A stretch of 64,000 nt of DNA from Mycobacterium stomatepiae. GTDB taxonomy: Bacteria > Actinomycetota > Actinomycetes > Mycobacteriales > Mycobacteriaceae. The stretch is from NCBI RefSeq assembly GCF_010731715.1, contig NZ_AP022587.1:2790001-2854000 (forward strand), written 5' to 3'. Each line of letters starts with the position of its first letter. Position 1 is the first letter of the stretch. Made by a program: the position numbers and the translations under genes. Positions 60,622 to 64,000 of the stretch are shown piece by piece. The notes under the pieces are model-generated. The model ran no database searches. It had not been told where the DNA came from and saw only the letters and a program-made list of their open reading frames with translations.

Positions 60622-61046
60622 CGGGCCCCGGCGTTCACCTTCTTGCGTCGTTTGGGTCGCGGCTTGGCGGCCAGCACCGTCGATGTGCCGTCGGGCCGGT
60701 GCTCGACGATCTCACCGGCCTCGTTGAGGGCAACCGTGGTGACACCGCGCTTGGCCAACAGCGCACCGTAGTTGGACTCATTGAGGTTTTCCTGGATCGC
60801 CGCGGCGATCTCGGCGTTGAAGACGACACCCTCTTCGACACCCAGCTCGCCCAGTTCCAGGTCCCCCGCCAGCGCCGCCTCCACGCGGCGACGGGCCGCC
60901 GAGTGCTGGCTCGATACCGCCCGCCCGACCCGGGCCCAGTGGTCGAGTTGCTGCTTGGCCGAACGGCTCTGCCGCGCCCCCTCGGCCGCGGCGCTATCGA
61001 CCAGGTCCGCGGCGAACCGGGTCACTCGACCAGCACTGTCAGCCAT
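60618..61046 (-). CDS. Antitoxin-like partner of the zeta-type kinase (ParD-like)
   Basis: A 142-residue protein, helical and basic at the N-terminus (RVTRFAADLVDSAAAEGARQSRSAKQQLDHWARVGRAVS), resembling the ParD-like antitoxin domain and Rv0367c. The middle part has FNAEIAAAIQENLNESNYGALLAKRGVTTVALNEAGEIVEHRPDG. GGAGGAG precedes the ATG at 61046. First gene of the pair, as usual for antitoxins; it probably represses its own promoter. Confidence 0.75.
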   Translation of the reverse strand: MADSAGRVTRFAADLVDSAAAEGARQSRSAKQQLDHWARVGRAVSSQHSAARRRVEAALAGDLELGELGVEEGVVFNAEIAAAIQENLNESNYGALLAKRGVTTVALNEAGEIVEHRPDGTSTVLAAKPRPKRRKKVNAGAR

Positions 61047-61165
61047 TTCTCCTCCGCGCCTGTAGCAACTTGTAACAAGTGTAGCAATCCGCTACCGCGG
61101 CGGCGACCTCCCGATAAGGGCACCGCACCGCGACCGGTCAGGTGCCGCGTGATTAAGTGTCGCTT

Positions 61166-62209
61166 ATGCGAATCGGAATCGCGCTGGACTATTCGGGCGG
61201 CTTCCACGAGGCCGTCGACCGCATCGTCGAACTCGAAAAGGCCGGCATCGATATTGCCGTGGTGGCCGAGGCGTACTCCTATGACGCCATCAGCCAGCTT
61301 GGTTACCTGGCCGCCAAGACCAACACCGTCGAATTGGCCACCGGCGTGGTTCCCATCTACATCCGCACGCCGTCGCTGCTGGCGATGACCGCCGCCGGCC
61401 TGGACTTCGTGTCGGGCGGCCGATTCCGCCTTGGCATCGGCACGTCGGGGCCCCAGGTGATGGAGGGGTTCCACGGCGTCGCGTTCGACGCCCCGCTCGG
61501 CCGCACCCGCGAGGTCGTGGAGATCTGCCGGAAGGTGTGGCGCCGCGAGCGGCTCCAGTACGACGGCAAGTACTACCAGCTGCCGCTGCCCGCGGATCGC
61601 GGAACTGGTTTGGGTAAACCATTGCAGCTCATCAATCACCCTGTGCGCGAACGTATTCCGATCACGATCGCGGCGCTGGGCCCGAAGAACGTCGAGCTGA
61701 CCGCCGAGATCGCCGAAGGCTGGCAGCCGGTCTTCTACCTGCCGGAGAAGGCGCACACCGTCTGGGGCGAGGCGCTGGCCGCCGGCAATGCCAAACGGGA
61801 TCCGGCATTGGCGCCGCTGGACATCATGGTGCATGCATCGGTGGCCATCGGCGACAACGTCGAGGACCGGCTGGCCTGGGTCAAGCCGCAGCTGGCCCTC
61901 TACCTCGGTGGCATGGGCGCCAAGGGCAAGAACTTCTATCACAACCTGGCGACGCGTTACGGCTACGGAGAGGTCGCGGACAAGATCCAAGAGCTCTACC
62001 TGTCCGGCCGCAAGAGTGAGGCCATCGACCTGGTACCCGACGAGCTGGTGCGCGGCATGTCGCTGATCGGCCCGCGCGGTTTCGTCAAAGAGCGCATCGC
62101 CGCCTTCGCCGAGTCGGGTGTGACGACGTTGTTGGCAAGCCCAGCCGCCGCCGACCCGAAGGAAGCGGTGCGCTTCGTCGAAGAAGTGGTGGAGCTGCGC
62201 GGCGCCTGA
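61166..62209 (+). CDS. LLM-class F420-dependent oxidoreductase (Rv3520c-like)
   Basis: A 347-residue luciferase-like enzyme beginning RIGIALDYSGGFHEAVDRI, with AEAYSYDAISQLGYLAAKTNTVELATGVVPIYIRTPSLLAM, GGRFRLGIGTSGPQVMEGFHGV and TIAALGPKNVELTAEIAEGW. These are typical of F420-binding mycobacterial reductases. The ATG at 61166 is used over a longer open frame. It stands alone, divergent from the antitoxin and ending 4 bases before the convergent Rv3439c-like gene. Confidence 0.87.
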   Translation: MRIGIALDYSGGFHEAVDRIVELEKAGIDIAVVAEAYSYDAISQLGYLAAKTNTVELATGVVPIYIRTPSLLAMTAAGLDFVSGGRFRLGIGTSGPQVMEGFHGVAFDAPLGRTREVVEICRKVWRRERLQYDGKYYQLPLPADRGTGLGKPLQLINHPVRERIPITIAALGPKNVELTAEIAEGWQPVFYLPEKAHTVWGEALAAGNAKRDPALAPLDIMVHASVAIGDNVEDRLAWVKPQLALYLGGMGAKGKNFYHNLATRYGYGEVADKIQELYLSGRKSEAIDLVPDELVRGMSLIGPRGFVKERIAAFAESGVTTLLASPAAADPKEAVRFVEEVVELRGA

Positions 62210-62213
62210 GCCG

Positions 62214-63587
62214 TCACTGCCCGGCCTGCGGAACTTGGTCTGCGGCAATCTCGCACGGCGTGGCACCATCGGTCGACCCCGGCGCGGGAGCAGGCGCTGC
62301 CGTGGGGGCAGGCGCTGCCGCGGGGATAGGCGCTCCGGCAGCCGGTTGCTCGCCACCCGGTAGTGGCGGCGTCTCGGCGGGCGGCGGTACACCCACTGGC
62401 TGAGCCTCCTCGGCTTCCTTTGGCTCTGCCAGCTTTTCAGCGTCGACGTCATCGGGCTCTTTGTGCGCGTCGTCGGGTTGAAACGGATCCTCGTCATCGG
62501 AGGTATCGTCGTCGAACGGGTCTTTGGGCGCCGGGTCGTCAAGCCCCGACGAATCGCCGAGCCCGTCCGTCGCCGAACCCAGCAGACCAGTCATCGCATC
62601 GACAATCCGGCCGGCCAGCCCGCTGAGCCCACCCAGGCCGCCGGCTCCCCCAGCCAGATCGCCGAAACCTCCGGCGCCCGTTGGCAGGCCGGAAGCATCA
62701 CCGGGCCCGGCGCCCAAGTCCGATAGCGGTGGCGCAAGGGGCGGCGCAGGCGCGGCGGGCGCGGGAGTCTCGGCGGGGAGGGAGGCTGCCGGCGAGGGCG
62801 CCGCGCCGGCAGCAACGCTGGGAAGCACAACGGCGGGCGTGGTGGCCACCGGCGCCGGCTGAGGAAGCGGCGCCGGGGGCGGTTGATAGCCCGGCCCAAG
62901 GTCGGCGGGCGCGTCGAAGTACGCCGCGGGTGCGGCAGCCATCCGATCGCTGACCATGTCGTAGGCGGTCCCGAACGCGGTCAGCGACGCACGCATGGCC
63001 GTCACCCAATCGTTGCGAATGTCGTTGTCCACGTACGGCATTACCTGCCCTTGGACGACCTGCTCGGCCGTCGAGCGCTCCGTCGACCCGGCCGTCACCA
63101 CCGCGGCGGCGGCCAACCACGCCGACCGCTGCGCCTGGCTGCGATCGTCGATGGCGATCGCGGTCCCGACCTTGGAATCGAGCAGATGCCACAAGTTGTC
63201 GCGCAGTGATTCGCACCGTTGCGCGGCCGCCCGCACCTCGGCGACAACCATGGTGGCGGCATCGCAATGACGTTGCAGGAACGCAATCGCGGCGTCGCTT
63301 CCCACTCCCGTCCATGCCGCGGAGAGCTCGGCAACCTGGTCACGCTGAATCCGTAGCCCTTCGGCGACCGCGGCTCCGGCCGCTCGCAACTGCGCGCAGT
63401 CCCGGTCAAGGACATATAGATCAAGGCCGTCTTCGCTGCCGAACCAATCGCGGATCTGGGACGGGTGCGACGTCAAGTCCGGATGCTCGTATCCTATTGT
63501 CTGACAAGCCCGTACGTAGACCTGGGTGTGCTCGATCGCGACTCGGCCCTCGGCGAGGCGCTCGGCGACGTCTAACCGATCGGCCAC
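62214..63587 (-). CDS. Alanine/proline-rich protein, putative ESX-secreted substrate partner (Rv3439c-like)
   Basis: A 457-residue protein. The N-terminal 200 residues are helical and contain a WxG motif (SAAWTGVGSDAAIAFLQRH, Trp92-Gly94) as in ESX substrates. The rest is low-complexity: Pro/Ala stretches, a Gly-rich block, an acidic block (DPFDDDTSDDEDPFQPDD) and another Pro/Ala end. It matches Rv3439c (467). GTG at 63587 overlaps the preceding gene's last codons; the stop of that gene is at 63590. I infer a partner of the EspC-like protein encoded upstream, by analogy with EspA-EspC. Confidence 0.7.
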   Translation of the reverse strand: MADRLDVAERLAEGRVAIEHTQVYVRACQTIGYEHPDLTSHPSQIRDWFGSEDGLDLYVLDRDCAQLRAAGAAVAEGLRIQRDQVAELSAAWTGVGSDAAIAFLQRHCDAATMVVAEVRAAAQRCESLRDNLWHLLDSKVGTAIAIDDRSQAQRSAWLAAAAVVTAGSTERSTAEQVVQGQVMPYVDNDIRNDWVTAMRASLTAFGTAYDMVSDRMAAAPAAYFDAPADLGPGYQPPPAPLPQPAPVATTPAVVLPSVAAGAAPSPAASLPAETPAPAAPAPPLAPPLSDLGAGPGDASGLPTGAGGFGDLAGGAGGLGGLSGLAGRIVDAMTGLLGSATDGLGDSSGLDDPAPKDPFDDDTSDDEDPFQPDDAHKEPDDVDAEKLAEPKEAEEAQPVGVPPPAETPPLPGGEQPAAGAPIPAAAPAPTAAPAPAPGSTDGATPCEIAADQVPQAGQ

Positions 63588-63589
63588 GC

Positions 63590-63907
63590 TCAGGCGATTC
63601 GCGCCGCGGCATATTGTTCGGCGTCGGCATAGCGCTGCGCGCCCGAGCGCAACGCGACTGCGATCGCGACGGACGCCCGCGACCACTGCGACAACTGCGC
63701 CGTCAAGCGCTCCAGCTCGGCCCGCAGCGCATCGCCGCGCGCGGTGTATGCCCGCCCGGCCGCCGCACCGCTGAAAGCCAATGCCGCCAAGTGATCACAG
63801 ACAGCGCTGTCGACAAGTTCGGCGGCAGCGCGCAATTGATCGGCAACCCGATGTACCGCGGCAACGTCGATTCCGGTGCGGTCGAAAGTGGCGTGTCGTA
63901 TTCCCAT
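63590..63907 (-). CDS. EspC-like type VII secretion target (Rv3440c-like)
   Basis: A 105-residue helical protein resembling the EspC family: N-terminal FDRTGIDVAAVHRVADQLRAAAELVDSAV, a turn around AFSGAAAGRAY, and a second long helix. Near the C-terminus it has the secretion signal YxxxE (Tyr93-Ala-Asp-Ala-Glu97). It sits directly upstream of the Rv3439c-like gene on the same strand. Paired small and large substrates of this kind are exported by ESX systems; which one, if any, is unknown. Confidence 0.7.
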   Translation of the reverse strand: MGIRHATFDRTGIDVAAVHRVADQLRAAAELVDSAVCDHLAALAFSGAAAGRAYTARGDALRAELERLTAQLSQWSRASVAIAVALRSGAQRYADAEQYAAARIA

Positions 63908-63949
63908 GCTTAATCCGACGCCACACCCCGCGCCGGGGTTCCAGCAGAA

Positions 63950-64000
63950 TTAACGCTGGTCGCTGACCGCTTCGGCGACCCGCGCGGCTACCCGCTGCGC
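63950..64000 (-). CDS. glmM: Phosphoglucosamine mutase GlmM, C-terminal end only
   Basis: The last 16 codons and TAA stop (AQRVAARVAEAVSDQR) of a gene that continues past the right edge. glmM (mrsA, Rv3441c) is expected here by synteny, and the helical, basic end fits its phosphate-binding C-terminal domain. It turns glucosamine 6-phosphate, the product of GlmS, into glucosamine 1-phosphate. The call is based mainly on location. Confidence 0.6.
   Translation of the reverse strand, partial: AQRVAARVAEAVSDQR

Overview
The window is a contiguous piece of a mycobacterial chromosome. It is GC-rich and almost fully coding, and its gene order follows the Mycobacterium tuberculosis Rv3395c-Rv3441c block as I remember it: imuA', Rv3395A, guaA, Rv3400, Rv3401, Rv3406, choD, guaB3, guaB2, Rv3412, rsdA, sigD, Rv3415c, whiB3, groEL1, groES, tsaD, rimI, tsaB, tsaE, alr, gadB, the NAD(P)HX repair gene, three DUF4436 genes, glmS, Rv3437-Rv3440c and the end of glmM. 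I cannot fix the species. No stretch without a gene is longer than about 250 bases. I saw no tRNA, rRNA, CRISPR array or insertion sequence.

Layout. 1-2.5 kb: the SOS-controlled imuA' start, a secreted protein and guaA. 2.6-7.7 kb: an HxlR regulator divergent from a four-gene operon (MFS exporter, NmrA-like protein, methyltransferase, alpha/beta hydrolase) that I do not recall at this place in M. tuberculosis. 7.8-10.9 kb: a sugar phosphomutase and a GH65 phosphorylase. 10.9-21.4 kb: the main accessory region, three large genes arranged around a divergent promoter carrying two IdeR-like iron boxes. They are a 6-methylsalicylate-synthase-type iterative polyketide synthase, a salicylate-type aryl-AMP ligase and an aryl-carrier/cyclization/adenylation/carrier NRPS resembling MbtB without its thioesterase. 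Together they look like an iron-regulated pathway that makes a methylated salicyl starter for a mycobactin-type siderophore. 21.5-30.5 kb: the conserved Rv3406, choD, guaB3-guaB2, sigD-rsdA and whiB3 block.

30.7-40.1 kb is a second accessory stretch of flavin and F420 enzymes, a thiolase with its OB-fold partner, OsmC and a double-HTH TetR regulator. Inside it, a cargo of about 2.7 kb (FAD monooxygenase, TetR, methyltransferase) is flanked by direct copies of the 3' end of an F420-oxidoreductase gene. 40.2-50.3 kb: the groES-groEL1 operon with a CIRCE operator and the tsaD-rimI-tsaB-tsaE-hydrolase-alr chain, which is tightly overlapped and presumably translationally coupled. 50.4-64 kb: a methyltransferase, a frameshifted S9 peptidase, a rhomboid-like protein, three tandem DUF4436 membrane proteins (the middle one frameshifted), glmS, a DUF2510 gene broken at a pentanucleotide repeat, a zeta-type toxin-antitoxin pair, an F420 oxidoreductase, and a two-gene pair that looks like type VII (ESX) secretion substrates.
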